DNA of 64,000 nucleotides from DASQHY01 sp035602605. Lineage in GTDB: Bacteria; Acidobacteriota; Terriglobia; Acidiferrales; UBA7541. Shown here piece after piece: positions 16,031 to 26,200 of this stretch; the first letter of the stretch is position 1, and every line of letters begins with the position of its first letter. Below the pieces are notes generated by a model, which was not told the origin of the DNA, did no database searches, and saw only the letters and a program-made list of their open reading frames with translations. A program made the position numbers and the translations under genes. The stretch lies in assembly GCA_035602605.1 (NCBI GenBank), contig DATNLZ010000068.1, forward strand, positions 62,001 to 126,000, written 5' to 3'.

Positions 16031-18490
16031 CTACGCTACAGCGAACGGCTGCCGTGCTTCCGATGTCGCTGGCTGCGTTCCTTCCAATATCTCACGCACG
16101 TTTTGCAGCAGTGCATCGCGGGAAAAGGGCTTAGAGAGAAACGGAGCACGCGTATTTAACATGCCTTGCGGCACAGCGTCTGCCGTATAACCCGATACGT
16201 ACAACACTTTGATTTCTGGATGCAAGGAGAAAAGTTGCTGAGCGAGCTCGGGACCGCTCATTCCGGGCATGATCACATCGCTGACCAGCAGGTCGATGGG
16301 ATGGGCGTGAGTTGCCGCGATTTGGAGGGCTTCTGCGCCATTCCGCGCCTCTACCACCGTGTATCCACGGGTCTCCAAGAACTCGCGCGTCAGTTCTCGT
16401 ACAGCATCCTCGTCTTCCACGACCAGCACGGTCTCTTCGCCTCGCCATGACGGGCGGACATCGTTCACTAAGCTCAACCCCTCGAGTGCTTGCTCGACCC
16501 TGGGCAAATAAATCTTAAACGTGGAGCCCTTGCCAACTTCGCTATAAACCCAGACGAACCCACCGCTTTGCTTGACAACTCCGTAGACGGTTGCCAGTCC
16601 CAACCCGGTGCCCTTGCCCAGCTCTTTGGTGGTAAAAAACGGATCGAAGATCTGCTTCTGAGTTTCCGCATCCATCCCGCAGCCGGTATCGCTTACCGCC
16701 AGCAAGACGTATCGTCCGGCCTCAACGCCCGCGTGCTGTTTCACATAGTGCTCATCTATTTGCGCGTTAGATAACTCGATGGTCAGCTGCCCCCCGCGCG
16801 GCATGGCATCGCGCGCATTCACGGCCAGATTCAGAATGACCTGCTCGAGCTGCCCAGGATCGGCTTTCACTTGCGCCGCCAGTGCGCTAGGCACCATCAC
16901 CAGTTCAATGTCTTCTCCGATAAGCCTCGGCAGCATCTTGGCCATCTCGATGACCACGGTGTTCAGATCAAGCACTCTCGGCTTCAGCACCTGCTGGCGG
17001 CTGAACGCCAGCAATTGCTGCGTCAGGGACGCCGCGCGATCCGCGCCCTGTTGAATCTGCTGGATGTCTTTTCGCGCCGCATGTGATGGTCCGATGCGAT
17101 CCGCCAGCATTTCCGCATGGCCTTTAATAACCGTCAGCAAATTGTTGAAGTCATGGGCCACGCCGCCGGCTAACCTTCCGATGGCCTCCATCTTCTGAGA
17201 CTGCCGCAATTGTTCTTCGAGTTCTCTCCTGTTGGTAATATCGCGTGCTATCCCCTGCACGGCGACAGACTTTCCATTCTCGTAGATTAGGCGGCTGCTG
17301 ACCTCTAAAGCCACCTCACGCCCATCCTTGCTGATAATTTCGGTTTCGTACTCCCTGCGCGGCTCTCCGGCCAACTCTCCAAAAAGCATCTGCCGCGTTC
17401 GGCCCAACAGTTCGGGCTTTAGACACCCGGTCACGCTCTTGTTCTGAGCTTCCTCGCGCGAATAACCTGTAATTCGCTCACCCGATTTATTGAGTGACAC
17501 GAGGTTGCCCTCGAGGTCAAGGGTGAACACCATGTCGTTAGCGTTTTCAAATAATTCGCGGTAGCGTTCTTCGCTCTTCCGCAAAGCCGATTCCGACTCC
17601 CTTAGACTTTCCGACAATTTTGACATTTCTCGCGCGCGCCGTTCAGCGCTGCGCCGCCGCGTCAGCAGGTAGAACAACGCACCGAACAACAGCACCAAAG
17701 CGACACTCACAGAAATTGCTTGATAGGGCGGTACAGGCGCAAATGACAAATCATCGGGGTCGCGCGGTATCAGCCGGTAACCGCAATGGAAGGGCGGATT
17801 TTCGCAAGATTGGCCGGCAATTCCAGTAATGACCACTGGACCGCCTTGGAGCAGTCGATCAATAAACCTTGAGTTGGCGAAAAACTTGCTGGAAATCACC
17901 ACAGTTATTTGGCCGGAGCGGTCGCGAAGCACTGCGCCCCGATTTGCATTTGTGAAATCGCCGGGAACTATCAAGTCACCAGCCATTCGAACCAGTTGAC
18001 CCTTGTACCGGTTGCCACTCAAATCTACCGCCAGCGCCTCACGCGGAGCTGGCAAAGGCCGAGTGCCCAAGTGGCGTATTGTCCCCAGGTGGATTTCGCC
18101 CATACCTTTAAACTGTGCCAACTTCCCCTGCGCCTCAACCAGATCGCCGCGCTTGAAGTGTCCGGAGAGCTGTAGAGTATCCTCGGTGAACAACGTGAGC
18201 CCGCCGGTCTCGTCCTGAAAACTGACCAGGCTCGCGGCCTCGCCGACAATCAGCGGGTCCGATATCAAGACACCCACGAGCGTCATGTTTTTTCCAAGAT
18301 GTTCGAGCCCAGAAGGTTGTTCATCGCCTTTCAGGGCGTCTCTCACAGTGGTGATCTTGGTTTCTTGATCTGAGGCTAGCTTGCCGATCGCGCTGCTCGC
18401 ACCTGTTGCGTGGCCCCCGGCAGCGGTGACGATGCAAGCCACGAGGCTGACACAGAACATGCGACGTCTTGTAGGTCCGACTAGCGGCAT
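16031..18490 (-). CDS. Hybrid sensor histidine kinase with tandem OB-like periplasmic sensor, PAS, kinase and REC domains
   Basis: 819 residues. Signal peptide/leader (1-30), then two OB-fold-like segments (about 65-150: LVGVLISDP...VSFQDETGGLTLF; about 165-250: GQLVRMAGDLI...VLRDRSGQITVVI), a membrane helix (257-277), a coiled segment, PAS (305-420), HisKA with H446 in GGVAHDFNN, HATPase (N box NLAVNARDAMP, G boxes DTGCGMD and GKGTGLGL) and a C-terminal receiver domain with the Asp in LLVSDVIMPGM. Ligand-bound sensing outside the membrane would drive autophosphorylation and relay to its own receiver and possibly to the adjacent REC-PAS protein. The OB assignment is by pattern only. Confidence 0.9.
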   Translation of the reverse strand: MPLVGPTRRRMFCVSLVACIVTAAGGHATGASSAIGKLASDQETKITTVRDALKGDEQPSGLEHLGKNMTLVGVLISDPLIVGEAASLVSFQDETGGLTLFTEDTLQLSGHFKRGDLVEAQGKLAQFKGMGEIHLGTIRHLGTRPLPAPREALAVDLSGNRYKGQLVRMAGDLIVPGDFTNANRGAVLRDRSGQITVVISSKFFANSRFIDRLLQGGPVVITGIAGQSCENPPFHCGYRLIPRDPDDLSFAPVPPYQAISVSVALVLLFGALFYLLTRRRSAERRAREMSKLSESLRESESALRKSEERYRELFENANDMVFTLDLEGNLVSLNKSGERITGYSREEAQNKSVTGCLKPELLGRTRQMLFGELAGEPRREYETEIISKDGREVALEVSSRLIYENGKSVAVQGIARDITNRRELEEQLRQSQKMEAIGRLAGGVAHDFNNLLTVIKGHAEMLADRIGPSHAARKDIQQIQQGADRAASLTQQLLAFSRQQVLKPRVLDLNTVVIEMAKMLPRLIGEDIELVMVPSALAAQVKADPGQLEQVILNLAVNARDAMPRGGQLTIELSNAQIDEHYVKQHAGVEAGRYVLLAVSDTGCGMDAETQKQIFDPFFTTKELGKGTGLGLATVYGVVKQSGGFVWVYSEVGKGSTFKIYLPRVEQALEGLSLVNDVRPSWRGEETVLVVEDEDAVRELTREFLETRGYTVVEARNGAEALQIAATHAHPIDLLVSDVIMPGMSGPELAQQLFSLHPEIKVLYVSGYTADAVPQGMLNTRAPFLSKPFSRDALLQNVREILEGTQPATSEARQPFAVA

Positions 18491-18699
18491 GACGAATCTC
18501 TGCAGTCTTTATCCAAGCCACACTTCCTACGAATGGCCAGATTAGGTGATACCTGAGGGGTTAGAAATGGAGCGTCGGTACCATCAGCGATTACCGAATG
18601 GACACAATTTAGGTAGCCACCTGTGCTTCATCTTCATTAGCCCAGGATTGCTCGATTCCGAAAAGGGGTGGCGTTGCACCACAGATTCAGTGCAGATTG

Positions 18700-19092
18700 T
18701 TACTTGGGAGGTTCCCGGTCAGCCTGGAGGATTTGGAATTTTTCAATCACCGCGCCAACGCCGACACGCTCGAAAACGGTTTCCGACTGGGTCACGATAC
18801 GCACTGCGCTGGCTTGAAGGGTGATCAGAATCTGGGTGCCATCGGTTGATTCTAAAGGTAATGAAAATGAAAGCTCGAACTTGGTGCCCGGATCGACTGA
18901 TTCATAAGTAGTGAAATAGAGGCCGCTCGTCGAGATATCTCGAGTCTTGCCGTATAGCAGATCACCCTCCCTACGCAAGGGAATACGATGAACCACGATG
19001 GGCAGCGCCAACATGAAGCGCGCGGCGCCGCGTCTCTCTTTCTGTTGCACTGCTTCCATAGATAAGGTCGCATGTTTCGCGATTGCTAACAT
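18700..19092 (-). CDS. PilZ-domain protein (c-di-GMP binding candidate)
   Basis: 130 residues from ATG 19092. The PilZ signature is present: an Arg pair ERRGAARF near the N-terminus (RxxxR) and the DISTSGLYF block (D/NxSxxG), followed by the beta-barrel segments. PilZ domains bind cyclic di-GMP and transmit it to partners. The start ATG overlaps the stop of the small upstream gene in ATGTTAG fashion, indicating translational coupling. The HD-GYP regulator at 42.6-43.7 kb would be a potential c-di-GMP phosphodiesterase in the same cell. Confidence 0.82.
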   Translation of the reverse strand: MLAIAKHATLSMEAVQQKERRGAARFMLALPIVVHRIPLRREGDLLYGKTRDISTSGLYFTTYESVDPGTKFELSFSLPLESTDGTQILITLQASAVRIVTQSETVFERVGVGAVIEKFQILQADREPPK

Positions 19093-19298
19093 GACTTTGG
19101 CCGCGCAATTGTGCCGCGCCGCGTGACTCCAGACCTCAGTAAAACATCTCGGAAGCGATCCTTCTTGTTCGCAGCGCCACGCGTGCCATAGGGGTTTCGA
19201 CGACACTGGCCTACGAATTCGGCCGCTTGCCGAAGGTAGCTTTCAAATTCATGAATGTCGGTGCTGACCCTCGTTGCAGGATGAAATTGAAGTGGCAT
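19086..19298 (-). CDS. Small protein upstream of and coupled to the PilZ gene
   Basis: 70 residues from ATG 19298 with a strong GAGGAG 7 nt upstream. The protein is basic and soluble (HPATRVSTDIHEFESYLRQA), without recognised domains. Its stop overlaps the start of the PilZ gene by the ATGTTAG arrangement, which argues that it is translated. Function unknown. Confidence 0.55.
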   Translation of the reverse strand: MPLQFHPATRVSTDIHEFESYLRQAAEFVGQCRRNPYGTRGAANKKDRFRDVLLRSGVTRRGTIARPKSC

Positions 19299-19545
19299 GG
19301 GGGTCTCCTCAGTTGAACTTCCTCGTCTCCACCAGATAGTAGGGAGTTCCCGGCAAGCTATGCTGCTTATCTAACCCTGTCAATCCCCTACCTCATAGGG
19401 TATATTACATGTAAGTTTACAGCATGCCGAGCGTTTGGTCGGGTCAGTTTTGGCGCCCATTCCGCACTCCCCGGCGCAATGGCAAGGCCTTCCATGCAGC
19501 GAACCTCGTCGCGTTAGTGTTCAGCGGCCGCTGGCCGCGCCAACA

Positions 19546-20619
19546 TTACGAGTGCCGCCCTAGCGCGCGGCCGATTGCGGCCAGAACGCGACGCATTTGC
19601 GCGCGAGTTCCGATGGTAATGCGTACGAATCCAGGTCGTGCAAAATCTTCGCTGCGATCCCGCACCAGGATTTCTTCGCGTTCCAGTAGCCGCGTTACCT
19701 TCGCTCCGCGCGAGCCAAAGTCGGCAATCAGAAAATTCGCCACGCTTGGAAAGGTGCGAACGCCGAGCCGCGCTAGGTCGCGTTCCAATTGTGCACGTGC
19801 CAGGGTAATCTCACGTGAGTATTTCTGGATGCTTCTAGAATCGCGAACCGCTGCTACCGCCGCCGCAAGAACCGCGGTATTTACTGGATACGGACTCGCA
19901 ACGCGGAGGAACGCTGCCATGACATCACGATGGGCAAACAAACAGCCCAAACGCAGTCCGGCCAGGCCCGCAGCCTTTGAAAAAGTCCGTACCACGACGA
20001 GATTGCAATAACGATTAATCCAGCGCAGTGCGCTCCCGCCCGAAAATTCGTTGTAGGCCTCGTCAATGACAACCAGCGTCTTCGTGGCCGACTCAATAAT
20101 TCTTCGCAGTGCCGCAGCATCCAGCAGCGTACCTGTCGGATTATTGGGGTTGGCGAGAAACAGTACACGAGGGCGACGCCTCCGAATCGCAGCGAGCATA
20201 GTTTCCAGCGGAAGCCGCAACAGCGAGTCGTAGCGAATCGAGTAAACTCGAGCCCCCGCGAGCGTTGCGTAAAACCGATACATTCCAAACGTAGGCTCGG
20301 CGAGGAGCACACCGTTGCCAGGATCGACGAAGGCGTCAAAAATAACCCGCAGAGCGTCGTCGGCTCCGTTGGTGAGGAGCAACTCCTGCGGGCGAACGCG
20401 AAAATATTTTGCGAGCGAGCGCGTCGGAACCTGGTATTCGGGATACATCGCCAGCTGTTGCGCCGAAAGCCGAGCCACGGCTCGTCGCACTGCCGCAGCG
20501 CAGCCGACAGTATTCTCGTTGAAATCCAGGCGCAATTTTCGAAGACGCCCTTCGGCCGGTGCGTGGTACACAGGCATCTTTTTGACCGTTCGACGCACGG
20601 GAACAGGAAGCTTCGCCAT
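19546..20619 (-). CDS. hisC: Histidinol-phosphate aminotransferase (HisC-type, class I/II PLP)
   Basis: 357 residues from ATG 20619 (AGGT upstream). PLP-fold type I features: RLDFNENTVGC at the substrate-binding N-terminus, NGADDALR, NPNNPTGT, DEAYNEF and the PLP lysine in TFSKAAGLAGLRLG, with the phosphate-binding Arg. This matches HisC, which transaminates imidazole-acetol phosphate with glutamate in histidine synthesis, or a related aromatic aminotransferase. No other his genes are adjacent, so it may be a scattered or broad-specificity copy. Divergent from msrB. Confidence 0.8.
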   Translation of the reverse strand: MAKLPVPVRRTVKKMPVYHAPAEGRLRKLRLDFNENTVGCAAAVRRAVARLSAQQLAMYPEYQVPTRSLAKYFRVRPQELLLTNGADDALRVIFDAFVDPGNGVLLAEPTFGMYRFYATLAGARVYSIRYDSLLRLPLETMLAAIRRRRPRVLFLANPNNPTGTLLDAAALRRIIESATKTLVVIDEAYNEFSGGSALRWINRYCNLVVVRTFSKAAGLAGLRLGCLFAHRDVMAAFLRVASPYPVNTAVLAAAVAAVRDSRSIQKYSREITLARAQLERDLARLGVRTFPSVANFLIADFGSRGAKVTRLLEREEILVRDRSEDFARPGFVRITIGTRAQMRRVLAAIGRALGRHS

Positions 20620-20804
20620 CAACACCTCGCTCGCTGCAAATTTCTCTTCTCTGCGTATCTCAACTTGGTGCGCCCACTATCCGCGCTTGCCAAAGCTCAC
20701 CTGGCGCGCATGATACCCATAGCGCGGCAACGCCCGGGTAAGCCAGGGACTCCTTCGAGGGGTTCAACGCCGACAGACGGTATACTAGAAAAGGGGAATC
20801 TACC

Positions 20805-21212
20805 ATGGCAGAGAATTTCAAAAAGAAAAGCGAATCTGAATGGCGCAAGGAATTGACTCCCAATCAATTTTACGTCACACGGCAGAAGGGAACTGAGCCG
20901 CCTTTTACCGGCAAGTACGAAGAGAGCGAAGCGCCGGGCATTTACTGCTGCGTATGTTGTGGCCAGCCGCTATTTCGTGCCGAAGAAAAATACCACTCCG
21001 GCTCAGGTTGGCCAAGCTTTTGGAACCCTGTCAGCGAAGACAGCGTAGAAACCGAGCGCGATATGAGTCACGGGAGCATTCGTACTGAGGTCAAATGCAG
21101 CCGGTGTGATGCCCATCTTGGCCACGTGTTCGAGGATGGTCCGCAACCTACCGGCCTGCGGTATTGCATTAATTCGGCGGCACTTCGTCACGATGAGGGT
21201 GCTGAAGAATAA
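20805..21212 (+). CDS. msrB: Peptide-methionine (R)-S-oxide reductase MsrB
   Basis: 135 residues, the size of the family. Structural zinc cysteines are in the CCVCC cluster (48-52) and CSRC (98-101). The catalytic Cys is C121 in RYCINSAAL, and the substrate-binding GSGWPSFW (67-73) and HLGHVF motifs are intact. It reduces methionine-R-sulfoxide in proteins with thioredoxin. The start ATG follows a short AAGGGG-type site (about 8 nt). No MsrA gene in the window. Confidence 0.95.
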   Translation: MAENFKKKSESEWRKELTPNQFYVTRQKGTEPPFTGKYEESEAPGIYCCVCCGQPLFRAEEKYHSGSGWPSFWNPVSEDSVETERDMSHGSIRTEVKCSRCDAHLGHVFEDGPQPTGLRYCINSAALRHDEGAEE

Positions 21213-21312
21213 AGAGTATTCTTCGATTCGCATTGGCAAGTAAGTTCGCTATTTCGGCTTCGGAACGCTTGCCAGTTGTTACACACATAATAGTCTCGAA
21301 CGCGGAGGTGCC

Positions 21313-21804
21313 ATGGGCTACGTCGAGCGCAACATGATTTCAGGCGAAAAAGTTGTCTATCGCGCCAGGCTGCACTGGATCGTGATGCTCTGGTCGATGC
21401 TGATCGCCATGGTTCTCGCCGTCGCGGGCCTTGCGACGATTATCGTGAACCGCCACAGCCAGGATTCCTATGCGCGCATGATTCTGGGGTTCGGAATTGG
21501 CTGCCTGGTCCTGGCAGTAGGGTCATTGGCCGTGGGAATACTGCATCGTGGCGCCTCGGAATTCGCAGTCACGAATAAACGTGTGATCTTGAAAGCTGGC
21601 CTGGTTCACACCAGGACCCAGGAGATGTTTTTGAACAAAATTGAAAGCGTCGGCGTGGACCAGACTGTTTGGGGCCGCATGCTGGGATTCGGCTCGATAG
21701 CCATACATGGCACCGGAGGCTCGTCCGAGCCCTTTCACAACATTTCGGGTCCCCTCAATTTTCGTCATCAGATTCAGGAACAAATCGGCAGTATTCCACC
21801 CTAA
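21313..21804 (+). CDS. Bacterial PH-domain (YdbS-like) membrane protein
   Basis: 163 residues: two membrane helices (about 23-45 and 58-79) after a short cytoplasmic start GEKVVYRARLHW, then a bacterial PH domain with EFAVTNKRVILKAGLVHTRT and LNKIESVGVDQT, ending IHGTGGSSEPF. This family has unknown function in membrane stress. GGAGG lies 5 nt upstream of the start. It stands alone between msrB and a convergent small gene. Confidence 0.85.
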   Translation: MGYVERNMISGEKVVYRARLHWIVMLWSMLIAMVLAVAGLATIIVNRHSQDSYARMILGFGIGCLVLAVGSLAVGILHRGASEFAVTNKRVILKAGLVHTRTQEMFLNKIESVGVDQTVWGRMLGFGSIAIHGTGGSSEPFHNISGPLNFRHQIQEQIGSIPP

Positions 21805-21869
21805 TGATTCGATTGCCTTCCATTCTTTAAAGGAGACAGATTGCCGTGAATGCACGGTTTCGCGTCTAG

Positions 21870-22130
21870 TTAAGCGGCCGGACACGCGCAGGAAGCCAGC
21901 CGGGCAATAGGGTCATTTTCCCAAACGCCGATCAGCATCACCTTGGGCCCTGCCGGATAGACGAACACGTAATAGACCTGCGAACCACCCTGTACTTCAT
22001 AAAAGCCGGGACGCCGCGTGTCGGGGCGCGCCGTCGCGCCTTCGTTGAGCAGTTCGCGCAATTCGGCCAGCTGTTCTGGGGAATGATTGCGCAGGTCCTC
22101 GATTGTTGCGTACGGTTGCCGGAGTAGCAT
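21870..22130 (-). CDS. Conserved small hypothetical protein
   Basis: 86 residues from ATG 22130, with GAGAGG 4 nt upstream. The N-terminus (MLLRQPYATIEDLRNHSPEQL) is helical; the rest has beta-like segments (YYVFVYPAGPKVMLIGVWEND) and the C-terminus ends in CACP. No known domain is recognised. Convergent with the PH-domain gene. Confidence 0.6.
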   Translation of the reverse strand: MLLRQPYATIEDLRNHSPEQLAELRELLNEGATARPDTRRPGFYEVQGGSQVYYVFVYPAGPKVMLIGVWENDPIARLASCACPAA

Positions 22131-22513
22131 AAGGCCTCTCTTGAAAACCCCCAAGGTGTTCTCTTCTAGATACGCAAAGGTGTTAAGAATGTTTCATCGA
22201 AATTGGGCTGCCGGCTACGCTCGGGCGTAAACTGCCGTGAAACGCTTCAAGCGAATTAGACGATATTTAATGCCAAAAGTTGCGTCGACAGACAAATATT
22301 TTTTGTACCTGGTGTCGGATCGGCAACCATCCAATTTGCCTCTGAGAGCGGCAGGTAAAGCGCTCACAACGATAGAATGCTGCGAAGGGGTAGACGCGCC
22401 CGGGGGAACTGGTTTGAGCTACGAGAAAGCTAGAAATCGTTATGTCACTAAGTGTTAAACTACTTGCTACCTTATGGTTAAACCTGAGATATTGAACGGC
22501 GGGAGTTGCTGAC
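22131..22513. other. Intergenic region
   Basis: About 380 bp between divergent small genes. It contains an open frame (22237-22458) without a ribosome binding site or homology; I see no RNA gene. It likely holds both promoters. Confidence 0.35.
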
Positions 22514-22708
22514 GTGAAAAAACGAAAGAAAACCGCCTTCGGACAAGATAAACGACGCAAGCACCGCCATTATTTGGTTACCGTCTACTACCACGATGGC
22601 GAAAAGTTTGGCCGCGTGTACACCGATCGCGAAAAGGCAGCGCGATTTGCGGAACGCCAGAAAAGGTCCCCCGTTGTGAAGACCGCCCGTGTTGTGCAAG
22701 TTGTCTGA
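22514..22708 (+). CDS. Small basic conserved protein
   Basis: 64 residues from GTG 22514, preceded by CGGGAG. Basic, no hydrophobic segment; the pattern YLVTVYYHDGEKFGRVYTDREKAARFAERQ looks like a compact alpha/beta domain, suggesting a real small protein rather than a chance ORF. No family known to me. Upstream of tRNA-Gly. Confidence 0.55.
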   Translation: MKKRKKTAFGQDKRRKHRHYLVTVYYHDGEKFGRVYTDREKAARFAERQKRSPVVKTARVVQVV

Positions 22709-22858
22709 TGCTCAGGTGTTGTTGATAAATGGTTTCAGTCTAGCCCGTCAAGGATTCATCGAGGAATTCTGCAATGATCGAAAAACGCCGTCGCTATTGC
22801 CGTTGCGATGGGTAAACGGAAACTAGACGCGCTTGACCTTGTAGCTTACCTTCGGGCG

Positions 22859-22867
22859 TGCTATAAA
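22859..22867 (+). promoter_or_regulatory. Extended -10 promoter element for tRNA-Gly
   Basis: TGCTATAAA is an extended -10 element ending 12 nt before the mature tRNA 5' end. A TTGACC at 22833-22838 is too far (23 nt) for a standard -35, which fits an extended -10 promoter. Confidence 0.45.
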
Positions 22868-22879
22868 AGTTTACTCCAA

Positions 22880-22953
22880 GCGGCCGTAGTATAGGGGTAG
22901 TACGACAGCTTGCCAAGCTGTAGGCGGGGGTTCGAGTCCCCTCGGCCGCTCCA
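22880..22953 (+). tRNA. tRNA-Gly(GCC)
   Basis: Acceptor GCGGCCG/CGGCCGC with discriminator T and encoded CCA (22951-22953). Anticodon stem ACAGC/GCTGT with loop TTGCCAA gives anticodon GCC. The T-arm GGGGGTTCGAGTCCCC is perfect. Confidence 0.96.
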
Positions 22954-23256
22954 TTTTTTGTAGGTCCGGCGAATGCCTTCAACGCATCATCTATCGCAGA
23001 TGGTGACCGCTCGTCAGAAAACGGCCGCGCAGAAAGATTGGCCGCAAAATAACAAAAATAATAAAATAATAATATAACAAATAGCAAAATTCGCTTGACA
23101 CAAAGAATACGACAAGGCTAGCGTACGTCGCTCCTGTGTGTCAGGGAGCCGAGAATTTAGGCGCGGGTCCGTCATTTAGCGGGCGGATGCTTACACCCAC
23201 ATTTCAAGCAGATTCCGACACATTCATGCTCGCACGGTGGGATGGAGGAGGGCAAA
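22954..23256. other. AT-rich intergenic region before the SBBP protein
   Basis: About 300 bp. It includes a run rich in AATAATAAAATAATAAT (23048-23090) that could act as an UP-like element, followed by the TTGACA at 23095-23100. No RNA gene is seen. Confidence 0.4.
23095..23123 (+). promoter_or_regulatory. Candidate promoter of the SBBP gene
   Basis: A perfect -35 hexamer TTGACA (23095-23100) downstream of an AT-rich tract; with spacing of about 17 nt the -10 would be a poor CTAGCG/TAGCGT, so the assignment is tentative. Confidence 0.35.
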
Positions 23257-26200
23257 GTGAGATCGAGGGCGATTTGTTCTTTTTTTCTGGGATTGATTGT
23301 GCTCGGGGCGGTAGTCGGCTTGAGCCGAAACCGTGTCCCCGTGAAAAACACTGTGCGGGATGCTGTCCGCCAGCAGCCGATGACGGCTGTGCTGCCGGCG
23401 CAACTCCCCGGATCGCCCGCGATACCTGATGCGGCAAAGAAACGGGCGCTGACACCCTACGGCAAGCTGCCATTGAGTTTCGAAGTGAACTGGGGCCAGA
23501 CTGATGACCAGGCGAGATTCCTCTCGCGAGGAACGGGGCACACGCTCTTTCTGAACCGGCAAGCAGACCTCCTTCTGGCATTGCCCAACCCCAAAGCACG
23601 CAGGTCCCACTTTAGAGCTAGAGACCTGCCCGCGTCTTCGCGCGCCCATCGTCGCGGCCGGTCGAGTTCACCAAGAGACGCTTACCGGGACGTGTTGCGC
23701 ATGCAGCTTGCCGGCGCAAATTCTGCGCCCGCGGTTGCCGGGCTTGAGGAATTGCCGGGCAAAAGCAATTACTTCATCGGAAACGATCCCCAAAAGTGGC
23801 ACACCAATGTTCCGACCTACGCCAAAGTGAAATACCAGAACGTCTACCCCGGTGTGGATCTGGTTTACTACGGAAATCAGCGGCAGCTCGAATATGATTT
23901 TGTAGTTTCTCCTGGTGCCGATCCGCGCGCCATCCGAATGAGCTTCCCGAGCGCGAGCAGGATGAGGATCGATTCTCAGGGCGACCTTATTTTGCGATTG
24001 CACAACGAAGAGGTTCGCCTGCGCAAACCCCGTATTTATCAGGAGACCAGCGGGAGCAAGAAGGACATTGCGGGGGGGTACGTCCGGAGAGGCGAGCGCG
24101 AGGTTGGGCTTCAGCTGGCGGCTTACAATGCCGAAGAGTCGTTGGTAATTGATCCGGTATTAGTTTATTCCACGTACCTCGGCGGTACAGGAGATGATGA
24201 GACACACGGGATCGCCATTGACGCGACCGGAGCCGCGTACGTTACCGGGGAAACCAGTTCGGCGAACTTTCCAACAACGGCGGGAGCTTTTCGAACGACG
24301 TCCGGCGGGGGCACCGATGTCTTCGTCTCAAAGCTGAATCCAGCTGGCAATACGCTGGCCTATTCGACGTACCTCGGCGGTGCGGGAGACGAAACGGGGA
24401 ACAGTATAAAGGTGGATTCCAGTGGCAACGCGTACGTGGGTGGCTCGACCAGCTCCACAGATTTTCCTACCACGCCTAGCGGGTTCCAAACAACTTTTGC
24501 TGGCGGTGATGATGCCTTTTTGACGAAGTTGAACCCCACGGGGGCGGGGCTCCTCTATTCGACTTACTTCGGCAGCACTGGCGACGATACAGCTACTGCC
24601 CTTGCCTTGGACTCCTCAGCGAACGCTTATATCATGGGCCCCACGTCGTCGATCAACTTACCCATTTCAGCGACCGCTTATCAGAAGACCTTAAAGGGCC
24701 TGGACGACATTTTTATCGCGAAACTGGATACCACTAAATCGGGAGCCGCGTCGCTTGTTTACTCTACGTATGTCGGTGGCAGTGACGACGATGAGGGTGT
24801 CGGGCTAGCCGTGGACTCCGCGGGGAATGCGTACGCGCTCGGAAGCACGCTCTCCACCGATTATCCCACGACGGCTGGCGCTTTCCAGACTACGAAGAAA
24901 GGCGTCGCCGCAGTGGACAACACCTTCATTACAAAAATGAATCCGACAGGGTCTGCGCTGGTTTATTCAACGTATCTAGGCGGTACCGGGGACGTGAGCG
25001 GAACGGGGGGCGACGAAGCCCGTGCCATCGCGCTTGATTCCGCAGGAAGTGTTTATGTGACGGGTGAGACCAATTCAATTGATTTCCCGGTGACCGCCGG
25101 CGTTTTCCAGTCGACCTTAAAAGGCATAGATGACGTATTCGTGACCAAGATGAAACCCGATGGTACGGGGCTCGTTTACTCCACGTACCTGGGAGGGACG
25201 GGCGGCGAAGGCGGAAACTCGATCGCTGTAGATGCGGCGAATAATGCGTACGTTACCGGAGATACCTCCTCGACAGATTTTCCAACCACACTCTGCACTA
25301 TCCAGGCGGTGTCGGGCAGCGCACCGACGGATGATGCTTTTGTGGCTAAGTTGAACCCCACAGGTACGATGCTGCTGTTCTCCACTTACCTAGGCGGAAG
25401 CGGAGATGAGGAAGGTAACGGCATAAGTGTTGACGGGTCCAGTAACGTATTTGTCACTGGTGCCACCACCTCTCCGAATTTCCCTACGAGAAATCCATTC
25501 CAAGCAGCGCTTGGCACAGGTGCCGCATCGAATGCTTTCATATCGAAAATCGACACGAGTGGTGGTTCGATTGCGTTGGCGCCTGCAAGCCTTACCTTTG
25601 CCCCACAGGGCGTCGGGACGACCAGTGCCGCGCAGACTGTGACGGTAACCAACACGGACGTTCAAGCGGTCAACATTGCGAGCATCGCGGTAAGTGGGGA
25701 CTTTGCGCAGACCAATACCTGTGGCACGAGCCTCGCGGCCGGGGCAAACTGCATGATTAGCATTACCTCTAAGCCGACCGCTGTTGGAGCCAGAAACGGG
25801 ACGCTTACCGTCACGAGTAGCGGATGTGGAAGCCCCAACACGCTGGCACTCAACGGCACGGGCATCGATTTCACGATTACAGCTGCGCCGCCGGCAGTCA
25901 CAGTAAGATCTGGGGAGACGGCAACATACACGGTTACGATCACCCCCGGCAGCAATGGTTTCCCGAACCCGGTGACGCTTTCCGCGTCCGGATTGCCAAA
26001 CGGCGCAATCGTGACGTTCATTCCACCAGCGGTAACGCCGGGGAGCAGTCCCGCCACGAGCACTATGAAGATCGCCACACCGTCTCGGCGGGGATGGTTG
26101 CCTCGAGCGCTGCCCAAGCTGCCATGGCAACCACCGTTGCTTTTGCGCTACGCAGTCGGGCTTGCCACGCTGTTGTTTGCGCTGTCATGGGTAGTAGGGA

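Noticed and set aside
19813..19822. CTCACGTGAG palindrome as a second parS
   Set aside because: It lacks the GTT/AAC flanks of the parS core; only the copy at 54608 fits.
22237..22458. 73-codon frame before the small basic gene
   Set aside because: No ribosome binding site, no conserved-looking pattern.
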